Under the pieces are notes generated by a model that did not search any database, was not told where the DNA came from, and saw nothing but the letters and a program-made list of their open reading frames with translations. This document shows positions 22,009 to 35,200 of a DNA stretch of 64,000 nt, in pieces (position 1 is the stretch's first letter; each line of letters opens with the position of its first letter). Made by a program: the position numbers and the translations under genes. This DNA is from Rhipicephalus microplus (lineage: Eukaryota; Arthropoda; Arachnida; Ixodida; Ixodidae): NCBI RefSeq assembly GCF_043290135.1, contig NC_134705.1, positions 41,072,771 to 41,136,770 of the forward strand, given 5' to 3'.

Positions 22009-23843
22009 ATGGACGTAGATGATGCAGAAGTGAGGGAAACTCCAAGTAATGATACCAGAGAGGACGATAGCGATCCAACGAGACGAGACGCTGACGGCGA
22101 CGCGGAGGGCTGGATCGAAGTCACGTATAAAAGGAAGGGTCGTGTGAGCTCTGGCGAAGAGACAGAACAGAAAGGCACCCGCTCGAGAAGTCCGACGCGC
22201 AGAGGTGGGAAGAGCATCGTGAGCAAGATTTTACAAGCAAGCAAGATGCCAAGGCTACCTGCAGATGACATCAAGATTATCGTCAGAACAAGAGACGGGC
22301 TGAGCATTAGACACACGTGCAGAGCTAGCCTTGACGAAGCGATACGGCAAGAAGCAGGGGTGAGCGACGACAAAATCTTCATGGTCTGCCCCAACCCTAC
22401 ACAAAATATCCTGGTGATCAGCACACTGGATGAGAAGACGGCGACAAAATTCGTCAAAATCAAGGATTTAAAAATCAACGGGGGGAAGTACGAGACCAAC
22501 GCGTACGTCTCGGCACCGGAACACATGGCCAAGGAGATAATCTGCAACATTTTCCTGAAGTACACAAATGATCAGCTCATGCATGCCCTGGTGAATGCGA
22601 GGAACCCTTCATTGACGTACGCCAAGAGACTGGGGAGCACGACCACCATGATACTACTGTACGAAGGCAACAGGGTCCCCATGTGGGCTTACTTCAATAG
22701 CATCATGATGAAAGTTTCCCTCTACCGGAAGCAAATAGACTTTTGTAAAGAGTGCGGGAGGTTCGGGCACAGGCCTGATGCGTGCCCAAGACTGACAGAC
22801 AAGTTGTGCCCGGCGTGTGGTGCCAAAAATTCTACCAGAGACCCTGAATGCACTCCCAAGTGCAAGCTCTGCGGAGACGCACACCCCCCGGCATACCGGA
22901 CTTGCAGGGCTTAATTTAAGACGATATACTTCGTAAAGCAACGAAGGTGGGCTGCGTGGAGAAACGGGGAAGAAGAAACGAGGAAGAAACGCGCAAACTA
23001 ATTAGGAACTCCGGCGGGAAGCCGACTCACCAGACCAGGACACCTGGGGAAGCAGCAACACACAACCAGCCCGTCAACCCTCATCAAGGTCCAGATCCAG
23101 ATCGAAGTCCAGGCTGGGAGCCTAGGGACTACGTCGCTTGGGGGCAAGGTCCAGAAGCAGACTCAGGACCAGGAGCGGGCGGAGATCGACCTCGAGGGGA
23201 AGGACGCCCAAAGCGACAACGAAGCAGCAAGAAGAACAGAAGACGCCAGACAAGGTGGGCTCGTCAGACGTAGTGGCCAATCGCGATTCGGCAAGATCCT
23301 GCAATAATAGTAACGCTAGGAATAATTACAGAGACATATAGAAACGCGTAGAAGAATACAGAACGGAAAACGAGCTACTCAGACAGGAGCTAGAAAAAGC
23401 AGAAAAGCAAAACAGTGAATCAGCTAAAAAAATTGATGAACTACAGCAAACACTTAATGAAATACTTATGAAAATGCAGATACGGACGTCGCCTCCGTAG
23501 ACCGCCATTGCGGCCTTCTCCACGCCAGCGACCAAAACCACAGGGGAGAGAGAGAATGAAGAGGTGGAAATGGTAGCAGTGGAAACACAGCAACCAGGCG
23601 CCAAGTGAAAAATCCGGCTGACGAAGACCAAAAAGCAAAATGACTTAGAAGAAGAGGTCGAGAGGCCCCGTTCTAGCACAAAAAACAGACGTCATCGAGG
23701 ACATGATAAACAAACTGTCGGACAAAATGGAGAAAATGTTCGAGATGCTGGTTGTGCGACTTAGCGACAGTGAGGCGGAGAGTAAGGCGCTGGCACTAAA
23801 ATACGACAAGCGGCTCGAAGAGCTAGAGAAGAAAATTTCTTAG
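22009..23843 (+). pseudogene. LINE ORF1, RNA-binding gag-like protein, broken
   Basis: ATG at 22009. The N-terminus is acidic and charged. The open part to 22914 is 301 residues and ends in three cysteine-histidine knuckles: CKECGRFGHRPDAC, CPACGAKN-x-C and CKLCGDAHPPAYRTC (about 22744-22910). Such proteins coat the element RNA. A TAA at 22912-22914 interrupts the frame: the usual continuation (FKTIYFVKQRRW) follows directly in the same frame. Further downstream are an Arg-Ser-rich part in another frame (23138-23230), coiled-coil-like heptads (about 23345-23470) and a last Glu/Lys-rich helix to TAG 23841-23843, all separated by stops or shifts. ORF2 begins just after. Confidence 0.8.
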
Positions 23844-23844
23844 A

Positions 23845-24595
23845 CATGGCGGGCACCAAATGAGAAAACTCATCATCTGGCAGTGGAACTGCCGTAGCTT
23901 TTCTGATAAAAAATCATCAATGGCGCAACTAATCAAAATCACCAGAAAAAGAAAAAAACCTGACGTGATCATTTTGCAGGAGACATTCGACCACGCCAAA
24001 ATTGCCGGCTATGCCACCCACAAACAACGCACAGAAGGAAAGGGCAGAGACATAGTCGTGACCACATAAGTGAAGAAGAGGCTAATTGCTATCCCTTACA
24101 TTACGAAGCAAGTCACGGATATCAACCACATTCTCATATAAGTCGTGACTACGCAGCAAAAAGGAGAGCAGCCCTTTTGTCCTAAACGTATACAGCAGCC
24201 CGTCTAAAAAGAACCTAAAGCATGATTTCGAAGAACTAATTAACAAAACGATGAACATCGCAGGCGACAACCGACTTGTTATTGGAGGAAATTTTAACGC
24301 TCCACACACGCAGTGGGGATATGGGCACTCGTCGAAGAAAGGAAAAAACCTTGCCGACCTCATCGAAAAGGCCGAACTAACCATTCTGAATGAGCCAGCC
24401 TCGCACACCAGAATCAGTGTAGGTCCGCACAGGGACACCACGCCGGACCTAACCCTTTGCAAGAACGCCGGGAGAATCCCGTGGGAAAACACCTTTGAAG
24501 ACCTGGGAAGTAATCACAGGATCCTCAGCATCGCCCTGGGAAATTCTTCCACCAGGAATTGCAAACGGGCAATCAGGTGCGTAGATTGGGACTAA
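23845..24595 (+). pseudogene. LINE ORF2 endonuclease domain, broken
   Basis: WQWNCRSF (about 23878) and ILQETF (about 23970) are the first two apurinic-endonuclease motifs. After a TAA at 24067 the frame changes; from 24251 it reads GGNFNAPHTQW, DLTLC and LGSNHRIL. Relatives have GDFNA and GSDH at these places, so two catalytic aspartates are asparagine here (AAT). The domain would nick target DNA at insertion; this copy should be inactive. The frame meets TAA at 24593. Confidence 0.8.
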
Positions 24596-26791
24596 TTCCG
24601 CAAAAGCGGAAACGAGAAAGAACAGGAACCCATCGAAAACATAGAAGAATGGAGCAGGGAACTTCTACGAGACGCAGAAAAAGTCACAAGCGAAGTGGAG
24701 TGGGATGACTGGTTGGCTCGTCGAGAAGAGGAAGATGAGTGTGGCGGAACCCTCTCAATGCGGATGGACGGCAGGCTTGCACACTTTGTGGAAGCCAAAA
24801 AATCTATGCAGAAACGGCTGCATAGGCAAAAACACAATCGAAATTTAAGGAGAAAACTCGCCGAGCTAAACAAGCACATTGAAACACACTGTACCCAGCT
24901 ATGCCACCAGGAATGGGACGAAGTGTGCGATGCCATGGACGGCAACATAAACACACGCAAGACATGGAAAATCCTCGAGCGACTGCTGGACCCGTCGGCC
25001 ACTAAAACGGTGGTGAAAGCGGAGATGACCAAGTTAAGACACAGGTATAAAGGGAACATCCATCAGATGGGTGATGAAATTGTCAAGCTCTACCTCGGCA
25101 GGCCTCCGGCAGTCTAACACCAGGAATACTCGGGTTCTCCCAACGAAGATCTTGACAGAGACTTTTCACAGCAAGAAATCAGGGCAGTCCTGCAGACTAT
25201 CACGACCAAGTCAGCTCCAGGTCCCGACAAAGTGTCCAACAAGATGCTCCGGAAACTGGACGACCAGGGAACGAGCCGTTCGACAGACTTCATCAATGAG
25301 TGCTGAAGAAACGGGAAGATACCCGACGAATGGAAGAAATTCGACGTGATCCTCATTCCTAAGCCGGGTAAACTCCTAGAAATCCAGAACATGCGGCCCA
25401 TCTCCCTGACTTCTTGCGTCGGTAAAGTATTGAAGCATGCTTGCCTGAACAGGGTTAACGGCTACCTTGACTCTAACAACGTATACCGCAGCAACATGAT
25501 CGGCTTCAGAAGAGGGCTCTCCACACAAGATGCCATGATAGAACTAAAGGAGCAAGTCATAGGCCCCATTGGACGAGGCATGAGGGCAATAATCGGACTA
25601 AATCTAAAGAAGGCCTTCGACATGGTCGAGCACGCAGCCATTCTAAAACGAATTTCCCAACTCGGCCTAGGCGAGCGCACGTACAAGTACATCAGAAATT
25701 TTCTTACGGGAAGAACTGCCACGGTTAGACTGGACGAGGAGGAGAGCATCCAAGTGGACATAGGCAGTGTTGGCACACCGCAAGGGTCCGTTGTGTCACC
25801 GATGCTGTTTAACCTCGTCATGATGGGATTATCAGAAAAATTAGAGCGAATCAAAGGCATCAATCACACAATTTATGCAGACGACATCATGATTTGCACT
25901 AGGCAAGACACCAGGGAAGGCGAGATGGAGAATAGACTTCAAGAGGCGGTGGATGCAGTCGAGAGTCATCTGGATGGCACCGGATTGGAATGCTCACCGG
26001 CCAAACCAGAACTGCTACTATACCACCCCAAAAGACTAGGCATACGTTGCAGAAACGTAGCAGAATTACACAAAAGAATCAGGATAACCACTAGAAATGG
26101 CACGGCGATACCTTTGGTTCAGAAGATCAGAGTCCTGAGTCTCTGGATCGAAGCCAGGGGAACCAATGGGGAAACTATAACGCGCCTAGAAAATAAAGTC
26201 ATTGTGGCCGTTAGGCTAATACAAAGAGTATCCAATAAACGAAGGGGCATTAAAGAAAGAAACTTTGTACGACTCATCCAGGCCTTCGCGATCAGCCATG
26301 TCGCGTACGTAGTGGCGTTCGTCCATTGGAACAAAGCCGAGAAAGACAAAGTCGACGCGCTGATTAGAAAAGCGTACAGAGCTGCGCTGGGTCTACCACA
26401 ATACACAAAGAACGAAAGGCTGCTACAACTCGGAGTACATAACACGCTGGACGAGATCGCCGAAGCACAAAGGATAGCGCAACGCGAACGATTGTCTGGA
26501 ACCATGGCGGGTAGAGAAATTATGGAAAACTTCTCCATTAATTACCACGGAATGAAAGGTCCCAAGGCACAGATTCACCCGGACGTCCGGTTCGCGAAAT
26601 TTACGGAAAACATCCCAAAATATATGCATCCTGCACACAACGTTGAGACACGAAAAAGTCGCACGGAAATGATCCTTAAAAACTACGGCATGCGGGAGGG
26701 TGTGCTTTTTGTAGACGCCGCCCGGTATTCCCGAAATAAAGATATCAGTAATATGTTGTGCATGGCTCCTTCTTCGCAAAGGCGGTCATAG
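24596..26791 (+). pseudogene. LINE ORF2 reverse transcriptase domain, broken
   Basis: Same frame as the end of the endonuclease. A linker with Glu/Arg-rich helices (24695-25110) is followed by a TAA at 25115, SAPGPDKVSNKML (about 25213), a TGA at 25304 where relatives have Trp (NECWRNG), LIPKPGK, MRPISLTS, then GLNLKKAFDMVEH (25597-25636), TPQGSVVSP and YADDIM (about 25876-25893). The first metal-binding Asp of motif A (LDLKKAFD in relatives) is Asn (AAT); the YADD pair is intact. From 25346 to 26791 the frame is open for 481 codons. It is lost near 26760. Confidence 0.85.
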
Positions 26792-27560
26792 ACCCAAAAG
26801 AAAAGACCTTGACCGAAGGCTCCGTAAGGACCAGATCGTCGGAGGCAGCGGAAGAAATGGCCATTGCACTGGCTGCAGTGAATGGTCGAAAACACGACAG
26901 ATTAATAATCAGTGACTCCAAGATGGCCATTAGGAATTTCCCAAAGGGCTGGATCTCCACCTAAGCAGCCAAAATCCTGAACCGCAGAGCAGAAGACTTC
27001 CGGAACGGCAAAATTGTACCCAAATGCCTCATGTGGATCCCGGCGCACATGGGGAATTAAACATCGAAGACACAACCATCCCTCAAAACCTCAACGAGAA
27101 GGCCCACCGAACCATGCGAGAACTAACCCACCACGACTCGGATAGTGACGGCCCGGCCCCCCGCACCCACCAAAGAAGGGGGGACAACTCCGGTGGAGGC
27201 GATGGGGATGATGACGCTGATGACAATAATGAATATGCGATACAAGACGACAGAGACAGACTGGTCCCGTATGATGACATATTGGCACATTATAAGCGAC
27301 AACGAGAAGGATATCCGCCACCACACAAACAGCTAGACAGATCTCAAGAAACAGATTGGCGAAGTTTGCAAACCAGAACCTTTTCAAATCCGGTACACCT
27401 GAACAGGGTAAATTCCAGACAATACCCGCGAACAAGCTCTACCCTCTGTAAGCACCAACACGCAGATATGGCTCATATTCTATGGCAATTCACACAGGTC
27501 ACAGTAATATACCGAGAGGACAATATAAAACCGGACCTTCTCGAGGAGCGTTGAAAAGTG
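26690..27560 (+). pseudogene. LINE ORF2 RNase H and C-terminal tail, broken
   Basis: VLFVDAARY (about 26702, still in the RT frame) carries the first RNase H Asp. After a frame change near 26760 the second acid is in SSEAAEEMAIAL (about 26837) and the third in IISDSKMAI (about 26908). WIPAHMGN follows at about 27037-27060 with the late His. Stops lie at 26962 and 27058. From 27024 another frame gives the tail, with an acidic Asp/Gly insert and a degenerate Cys-His motif CKHQHADMAHILW (about 27450). RNase H separates this LINE from Jockey types. Confidence 0.75.
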
Positions 27561-27745
27561 CGCTGACTAGCTCAGATCTGCATGACCAAATGTGGGCAAT
27601 CCAGCGGGCCCGGACAGCGGTGGAAAGGCTATGCCTCACCACACAAAACGTCGGGGTGGCCTGAGCCCGGGCCGGTAACCCTGCAGGGTTTCCTTTTCTT
27701 TTTTTTAATAAAGTTTTTCCGTCCGTCCGTTCGTACGTCTTGGCG

Positions 27746-30689
27746 AGCCTTTGAGTTTCGTCGGAACGATTCTGTTGTAGTTGCCGGGCGCACAAAGGTG
27801 ACTGCATTCATTTCACAGCCTCCGTTTGCAAAAATGGCGCGCTTTTCAGACACAGCGAAGTAACAGAGACGCTTATTCGCGTTAGTCTGTACCAGCGAGT
27901 ACGTTTCGTGTGTTCATTGTGCGTGAAAAACGCGGGGCATGTTTCGGTCTGCTTGGCATTCTGCTCATGACCTTCCAATTTGTTGCTATCACGCTCATTG
28001 CTTCGCCTTTGCGACAAAGCTGTGACTTTTGTTATCAGTAGTGAGATGGCGCGACGGGATCGCCTTGGGATGGGAGAAGAGTAGCGCATAGGTCCGCCAT
28101 TTTGCCTGGTTATAACACACAGTTACGTGGCAAAGCCACGCTTTGTTTTTCCAGGCGACTTGCGTAATCCTGTCGCCGTTTGACGAAGCGTGTCGCCAGT
28201 CGGCGTGTCTGGCTTAATTGTCAACGACCGGCGAAGAAGAAACACCTGCTTTCGGGGCTGTGCCACGGCAGTTCAGAAGCATTTCTTAGTCTGTTTGGTA
28301 AAGCAAAGCGCGATGGCGAAGGCGTAGCGTAGAGAATAACATGCACCACCGCTGCCGCTTGGTCAAGTGGCGCCAGCTCTTGAAGGTAAGCAAGAACTCG
28401 CAAGCACAAAATATAGGTCTTCAGAGATTCAGGGAGTGTCAACTACGACTAGAGCAATAATTATTTATGTAGAGTTTCAGTAAATTGTGCCAAATGCAAG
28501 CAAATGTTTGGCTGTCGAAGCTTAAGGAGATGCATCTAAAGCAAATAAAAGCACCAGCTCGTAGCTAACGAGTTACATAGCACACGATAGTCACTCGATA
28601 GATTACAGGTGGACGGCAACTACTTTCGTTGGTGAGCCTTGTGCGCAAGTTTTTTTTTCTCCGAAGTACATAATTGCTAATGACATTGGAAAACAAATGC
28701 GCTACTCTGCTACCTAAAAGTAGCATATACAGTTATTCTGGCGTCGGGCACGCTCTAACCTCCATAGAGCATGTTTTCTCCTGCACGTACGCTCATCAGA
28801 CTCGTAGTTAGGGAAAGGACGAAGGTCAATTCACTCGCTGCCGCGGCCGCGTTTACGAAAGGAGCGCGCTGCTGGCACTTGAAGAAGCAAAAACTGTGAA
28901 AGTTGTTTGCGCTGGACCTGTGTATACTTGTACGCTCACTTCGGGCGTCTTTATGTTTGAACAGTGCGCTTCAAGTGTCAGAATGTGACTGTTAGTTCAC
29001 GCTCGTTCTGTGTAAGCTAATTTCATGTGTGCTTTTGTCTGCTTGAGGAGTGCGCTGCAAGTTTCGAGCTGCTTGCCATTTTTCGCATGACTTCGCAGTT
29101 TGTTTCTGTTGCTGAAATGCACAATAAACGCTCGACTACCTCTGTAAAGACACGTTTCCCTTTCGTGTTATACAGATTCCTAGATAGGGGGATCAGCCAC
29201 ACTTTTTTTCTTACAACCTTTTAATTCACCGCGTATGATTAGTGGCGGCTAGGGTAGAAGCATTTACTAATTTCTGTTAGTTACGACAAGGGTAGTGACC
29301 CCCTGGCCGTTTCTAACTGCACTTACTAATAGGGTAGTAACTAGAGCTGTGCGCCGCCGCGCCACGCCACCACCGCTGTCAGTTTTGTCTCTCACCGTTG
29401 ACGCCACCGTCGCAGTTCAGAGAGAGACCACACCACTGCAACCGCCACGCAATAGTTGCAGCAAGCCGCCATTCGTCCTATTGTAAAGAGAGCGGGAAAT
29501 CTGTGCATAAAATACATCATTCCCCCTTCTTTTCTGAAGCTTTAAAATTTTTCAGAGTGCCGTTTGCGGTGTCTTAACTGCTCGCTTGGGTCCGTGTTAG
29601 CACGTCTTGTCTATATAAGACCCTCAAAATAACTTCTGAAGTTACACAATCAATCGTTTTATACTATTTTGGCATTATTTTTCTTTTGGCGCTCTTCTTG
29701 ACACCAGAACGGTGATTCACGTGGCATGTTTAGGGCACATTTTGAATAGTCTAAATACGAGAAATATCAAAAGTACTTTGACATTTAATATAAAAACCGC
29801 TCCTCTGTGTTATGTGTGTCTCCTATATTCATCGTCTAAATCGCACTGAAGCCTATGCAATCATGAGAAATAGCAGTTGTACATTGCTTTCCACCCTGCT
29901 TTGCTATGAATTTGCCCCACCGTTTTTTTTTCGCGTCTCACATGATTATCACTCGTGATTAACTTGTGATTTCGCTGCATATTATGAGTTGTGATTGTGC
30001 AAGCGGAAATAACAGAATGTAGCCCCCGAGCTCGCAATCCTGATTGGCCCATTGCTTAGCGCTCACACGTGCCTTATGAAGACATAATTGTCCAAGAGAT
30101 ATAACCTGTAAAAATTGTAGTGAAGGAAGTGTAGGGGAATACAATAGAAAATAAAAGTAAAGAAAGACGCTCCGGATTATTTCGTTCTCCAAGCCGACGA
30201 ATTCTTTACAGTGAAGGCAGCGCAGCTCTCCATTTAAAAGGCCAGCCCACACCGGTGGTTTTAGTATAATTTATTTATTGCAAGAATAATTATATGGACA
30301 TTCTCTACAGGATTTCATCGTGGCTACCATGTTCCGTACAAAGTTCAAATCAACAAAATTCGTACGCTCGCTGAATGCTCTTCTTAATGATAGAAACTCG
30401 CGAGCGCTAGCGAGGAACACTGATGCTGCATAGATAAAACTAGCTGCCCATTTTTATCGTACGGAGGGCACATGTGATAACCTCACTCTGCATGTGATGT
30501 CTGCCGTCGATTGCTTCTCAACTGGAAAGGAAGCCGTGTCAGTTTTTTGCTGAACGAAGTAGTATGAAGAAATAGGTAGAAGGCTGCGTGGCTCAATCCG
30601 GAACTGTAAACGTTAATTATAAGGGCGCTGTCGTCGTTTTAGGGGACAAGGTCCTTATGCTGTGGGTTGTGCGTCCGCGATGTATGTAG
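27746..30689. other. no recognised gene; one repeat J fragment
   Basis: About 2.9 kb between the I-type LINE and gypsy element D. Open stretches are under 100 codons and without motifs. AATAAA-containing stretch near 29121; repeat J copy at about 30275-30340 (AATTATATGGACATTCTC). A host regulatory or intronic region is possible but nothing shows it. Confidence 0.4.
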
Positions 30690-30854
30690 TGTAGTGAAGA
30701 CGAATGCCGACCACTGTAGCGACATCGACACTTTGGCGCGAGGCGCGAGCTAAGGCTGCCTGGTGGCTGCTTCGATGCTGCTCATACACTGGGCCTGCTC
30801 TTGTTGCTTCTGTACCGACGCTGCTACCGCTTTTGATCTTGCATTTACATTATA
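30690..30854 (+). repeat. 5' LTR of element D
   Basis: Begins TGTAGTGAAGACG and ends TTTACATTATA. It lacks the usual terminal CA; the partner LTR ends the same way (TTTACTTTATA), so this is the true end. Confidence 0.75.
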
Positions 30855-30920
30855 TTTTGGTGGAGAGTGCTGCGGTCTTCCTAAGTTCTAGAACTGCGTA
30901 GCCGAAAGCTACCGTGCGTC

Positions 30921-32250
30921 ATGTCTGACGAAGCTGTCTTCACACCCCCCCCCCCCGGCTTCACCACGCAGGAGCTGTCCCGACGCCCAGCTCTTGCGAG
31001 AACCCGACATCTTCAGCGGCACCAACGAGAAAGACGTTGAGAATTGGCTAGGACCTTATGAATGAGCCAGCGCTACCAACAAATGGGATGATCCCACGAA
31101 GTTTGGTACAGTGATGTTTTATTTAACGGATGTTGCCTAGCTATGGTACAGAAACCATGAGGCGGATATCCCCACTTGGACGACCTTCAATACCTGTATC
31201 GCAGATGTCATTGCACGCCCTTGTGTGCACAAACTTCACGCAGAGCAACGCCTACGAAGCCGGTCCCAACAAACTGGTGAGACACTCACTAGCTACATCG
31301 AGGACATCCTCAATTTCTGCCGTTGTGTCGACCCGAAGATGGCGGAAACTGACAAGGTACGACATATCATGAAAGGCATTTCCGACGACACCTTTAAATG
31401 CTGCTCTCCAAGAACCCTTTCACTGTCTCTGAGCTCATCGAGTTGTGGCAGATTTTCGACGAGCTCCGACGACAGCGTCTTCTCACATGACGCCCTTGCG
31501 TCCTGGATGACACACACTCAAGCCTAACAACCACCTCTGACCTTGAGTCCCTGCTATCACAGATCAAGGAGTTTGTTCGCGCTGAAGTCGCTCGTCATGT
31601 AACACTGCTATCAAAAGCCGGCCAACCACCGTCACCTTTGCCAGCAAATATTCGCCAGGCCTTCCAGGCGCAAGTTTGCGAGGCTCTGCCTTCTGCCCGT
31701 GACACTTCACCGTTTCCTACCCTTGTTGCCTGTGCCGAGGTAAATGCACCTCTAAGCTATGCTGAAGTGGCCGCTCGACCACCTCTTCAGGCTTTTACGT
31801 CACCGCCATCAGCCGTGCCACCGCGAACCACTCCTCGGTTCACTCAGCCAAGGTCTCTCCAGAGTAGTGGACAATGGCGTACACTCGAAAATCTGACAAT
31901 GTCCTTTGCCTGTGGCCTACCTGGCCATATAGCATGATACTGCCGTCGACGCGTCCCTGTTTACCATCAGAGCTACCCCCAGAGCTTCGAACCTGCCCTT
32001 TATGTGCCACCGTGCACTTCGTTCACAGGCTCTCAGCCCCGCGACCAGATGTCATCGTACGCCAACCACTGCCCTCCCGTTTACCACCGCTCACCATCGC
32101 CTCGATGCGCTCGCCATTGCCGATGCGTCGTCTTCCTTCATCGCTGGAGCGAGAAAACTGATTGCCGCAGTTTCAGAGGCAGGAACTGCGTCGCCCACGA
32201 AAAGACAAAAGCCTCTCTCTTCCCAAACGAATGTTCTCGACGTATATGTC
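30921..32250 (+). pseudogene. gag of element D, decayed
   Basis: ATG at 30921 after the primer site. Readable blocks: EPDIFSG, NKWDDPTK (about 31079), ETLTSYIEDILNFC (about 31279) and HIMKGISDD (about 31363). They line up with the gag of element B (48115 onward) and form a capsid-like domain. Stops at about 31062 and 31138, a frame change near 31390 and a broken zinc knuckle (CGLPGHIA near 31914) leave no product. A C-run at about 30944-30956 may be the first frameshift. Confidence 0.75.
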
Positions 32251-35200
32251 TAAGGCGTCGCTGCACTCGCTCTTGTCGACACTGGTGCCGCAGTTTCAGT
32301 GATCAGTGCCCAACTCTGTCGCTTGCTCAAAAAAGTTACGACGCCACTAGCAAGTATATCACTTCGTACAGCCAGCACTGAGCACGTCTCGCCGGCCGCT
32401 GCCTGTACTGCTCATATCGCGACTGATGGCCTCATCTATGTTGTCGAATCGCTGGTGTTGGATTCCTGCTCCAATGACCTCCATTTGGGTTGGGACTTTC
32501 TCTGTGCTACATAAGGCCATCATCGACTGCTCTCGCACTGAGGTGGCATTTGAAGTGTTTGGTGACGCTCCGGATGCTCTTGAAACCGGGCACAAACTAT
32601 TTGTTGCTGAAGACGTCATCATACCGCTGCACTCTTTTGCCCTTACCACGGTGTCTTGCAACTCTCTCGCCGCGTCTAGTTCCCTTTTCACGCCATTTGC
32701 CCCTTTCGCTCACCGCAAGTGTTCGCCGCTACCTTATGCTCTTCTAGAACTTCATGACGGCGTCAGCAGGCTGCTCATCTCGAACTTCTTGTCATGTCCT
32801 GTAACGCTACTTCAGGGTGAGTGCGTCGGGTGGGTTTACAGTCTCGACCCTTCTTCAATTGTCGACATGACGACTGGTCTTTCCGCTGAACACGAAGTCG
32901 CCGGAGCGACCAGTGCCTCTTCGCCGCAGACTACTAGGCCTGACGTACTGAGCAGCTCCATCGCCGACATGTTAACCGTTTCGCAACGTGCTCAGCTTCT
33001 ACGACTGCTGGACAAGTTCTGTTCTTCCTATGACTGCCAGCATACTCCCCTCGGCGGCATTTCCGCTGTGTGTCACCGCATCAACACGGTAACAATGTGT
33101 TATTGCGTCAAACACCCTATCGCGTGTCCGCAGCCGAGCGCCAGGTTATCGATGACCAAGTAGCTGACATGATGCTCAAGCGTGGCGTCATCCAGCCTTC
33201 GAATGGCCCCTGGGAATCTCCAGTCGTTCTTGTTAAAAAGAAGGACGGCTCAATTCAATTCTGTGTTGACTACCGCCGTCTTAACAAAATAGCTCTAAAG
33301 GACGCTTAACCCTTACCGAGAATCGACGATGCCCTTGACTGCCTCAAAGGTGCGGAGTACTTCTCTTCTACTGACCCACGGAGTGGATAATGACAAGTCC
33401 CTCTGGCTCCTGAAGATCAGCCTAAGACGGCCTTTGTCACACCTCATGGCCTTTACGAATTCTGTGTCATGCCTTTTGGTCTCTGCAACGTGCCCGCAAC
33501 ATTAGAGCAGATGATGGACAATCTTTTGCGGGGCCTGAAGTGGAAAACATGCCTTGTTACTTGGATGACGTAGTTATAATTTCACCAGATTTTCCAACGC
33601 AACTCCGCAGGCTAGATGAAGTACTGCAGAGCCCAACTGACGCCGGCCTTCAGCTCAACTTGCAGAAATGCTGCTTCAGCGCAAGTTAGCTCACCATCCT
33701 CGGCCATGTTGTCTCTAAAGACGGTATTCTTCCTGACACTGCCAAGCTTCTGGCAGTTGCCGAGTTCCCTCAACCTGCGTCTCTGAAGGATCTGCGCAGC
33801 TTTCTTGGCCTCTGCTTGTATTTCTGCCGCTTTATTCAGAATTTCGCAATGATCACCGCCTCCTTGACTTAACTTTTGCGCAGTGACTCCAAAAGTTACG
33901 CTTGGTCACCCGCCTGTGACGATGCTTTCAAAAAAGTTGCGCCTGCTGTTAACCTCACCGCCAATCTTGCGTCACATTGACCCGTCTGCTCCGACTGAGG
34001 TACACACCGATGCCAGCGGTTTTGGACTCGGCGCCGTGCTCACGCAGAACAAAATCGGGATTCTAGGAGTACGTACGTCGCATACGCAAGCCGTGCCCTC
34101 ACCAAAGCTAAGAACTATTCTGTGACAGAGAAGGAGTGCCTGGCAACTATATAGGCTCTAGGTAAATTTAGACCGTATCTATATGGTAACTCCTTCGACT
34201 TATTCACCGGTCATCATGCGCTTTGCTGGTTATCCACATTGAAAGACCCCTCCGGCCGTTTAGCTCACAGGGCTTTGCGGTTGCAAGAGTTCGACATGCG
34301 AGTTGTCTACATGTCTGGCCGACGTCACACTGATGTCGACGCCCTATCACGTTTACCTGTGTCCTCCGAAAGCTCTGCATGTCCATCTGCCATGGACAAA
34401 ATGGTAGTGTTCCCAGAAAACTGCGACATGGCATCTGGGCAACGTAAGGATGACTGGATCTGCACTCTTCTGCGATTCCTTTCAGACCCATCGACTTCTC
34501 CATCTTCTTGAACGTTGCGCCATCAAGCGGCTCACTTTAAGGTCCGCGATGGCCTCCTTTATCGCAGGAATTACAAGTCCGATGGTCGAAAGTGGTTACT
34601 CGTCATACCTCGCCATCTTTGTACTGCAATATGTTCAGCTTTCCACGCTGACCCTCAGTGCGCACATGCGGGCGTCTTCAAAACATACGCTCGGTTTTCA
34701 TCCCGGTTTTACTGGCGAGGCATGTATACCTTTACGCGCGAATGCATTTAGTCATGCCCGCTGTGCCAACGACGCAAAGCTCTCCCTCATCACCTTTCTG
34801 GTCCGATCGAGCCAATCCCTTGTCCATCCAGGTCTTTCGGCCGCGTTGGAATTGATCTCTATGAGCCTCTTCCATTAACGGCTTCCGAAAACCGTTGGAT
34901 CGTTGTTGCTGAAGACTACTAGATGCGATAGCCGCTTTGCCTTCTGCCACAGCACGCGACGTATCATTTTTTCTCCTGCGGAACTTCATTCTCCGTCACG
35001 ACGCACGACGTGAACTTCTCAGCGACAGAGGACAGTATTCCTCTCTGAAGTCGTCAACGCACTCCTTGCCGAATGCTGTATAATTCACCGGACTACCACC
35101 GTCTACCATCCGCAGACGAATGGATTGACGAGAAGATTCAACCGTACCCTAGGGGACATGCTATCAAAGTATGTTGCCGCAGACCACTCCGATTGGGACC

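Larger units (their letters stand above)
21684..27745 (+). mobile_element. full-length I-superfamily LINE with 15-bp target duplications
   Basis: The 15-base word TCGTACGTCTTGGCG occurs at 21684-21698 and at 27731-27745 and brackets the element (21699-27730, about 6.0 kb). Inside, in order: a 310-bp 5' untranslated region, ORF1 with three zinc knuckles, ORF2 with endonuclease, RT and RNase H, and a 3' end TTTTTTAATAAAGTTTTT followed by CCGT repeats as the tail. RNase H together with CCHC ORF1 places it in the I superfamily. Many lesions make it inactive. Confidence 0.85.

Noticed and set aside
22654..22941. Minus-strand frames opposite the LINE ORF1 and ORF2
   Set aside because: Shadows of the coding strand; the sense strand carries the zinc knuckles and RT motifs.
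27746..28100. Plus-strand gene just after the I-type LINE
   Set aside because: The open stretch at 27582-27863 crosses the LINE end and its duplication, so it is accidental.
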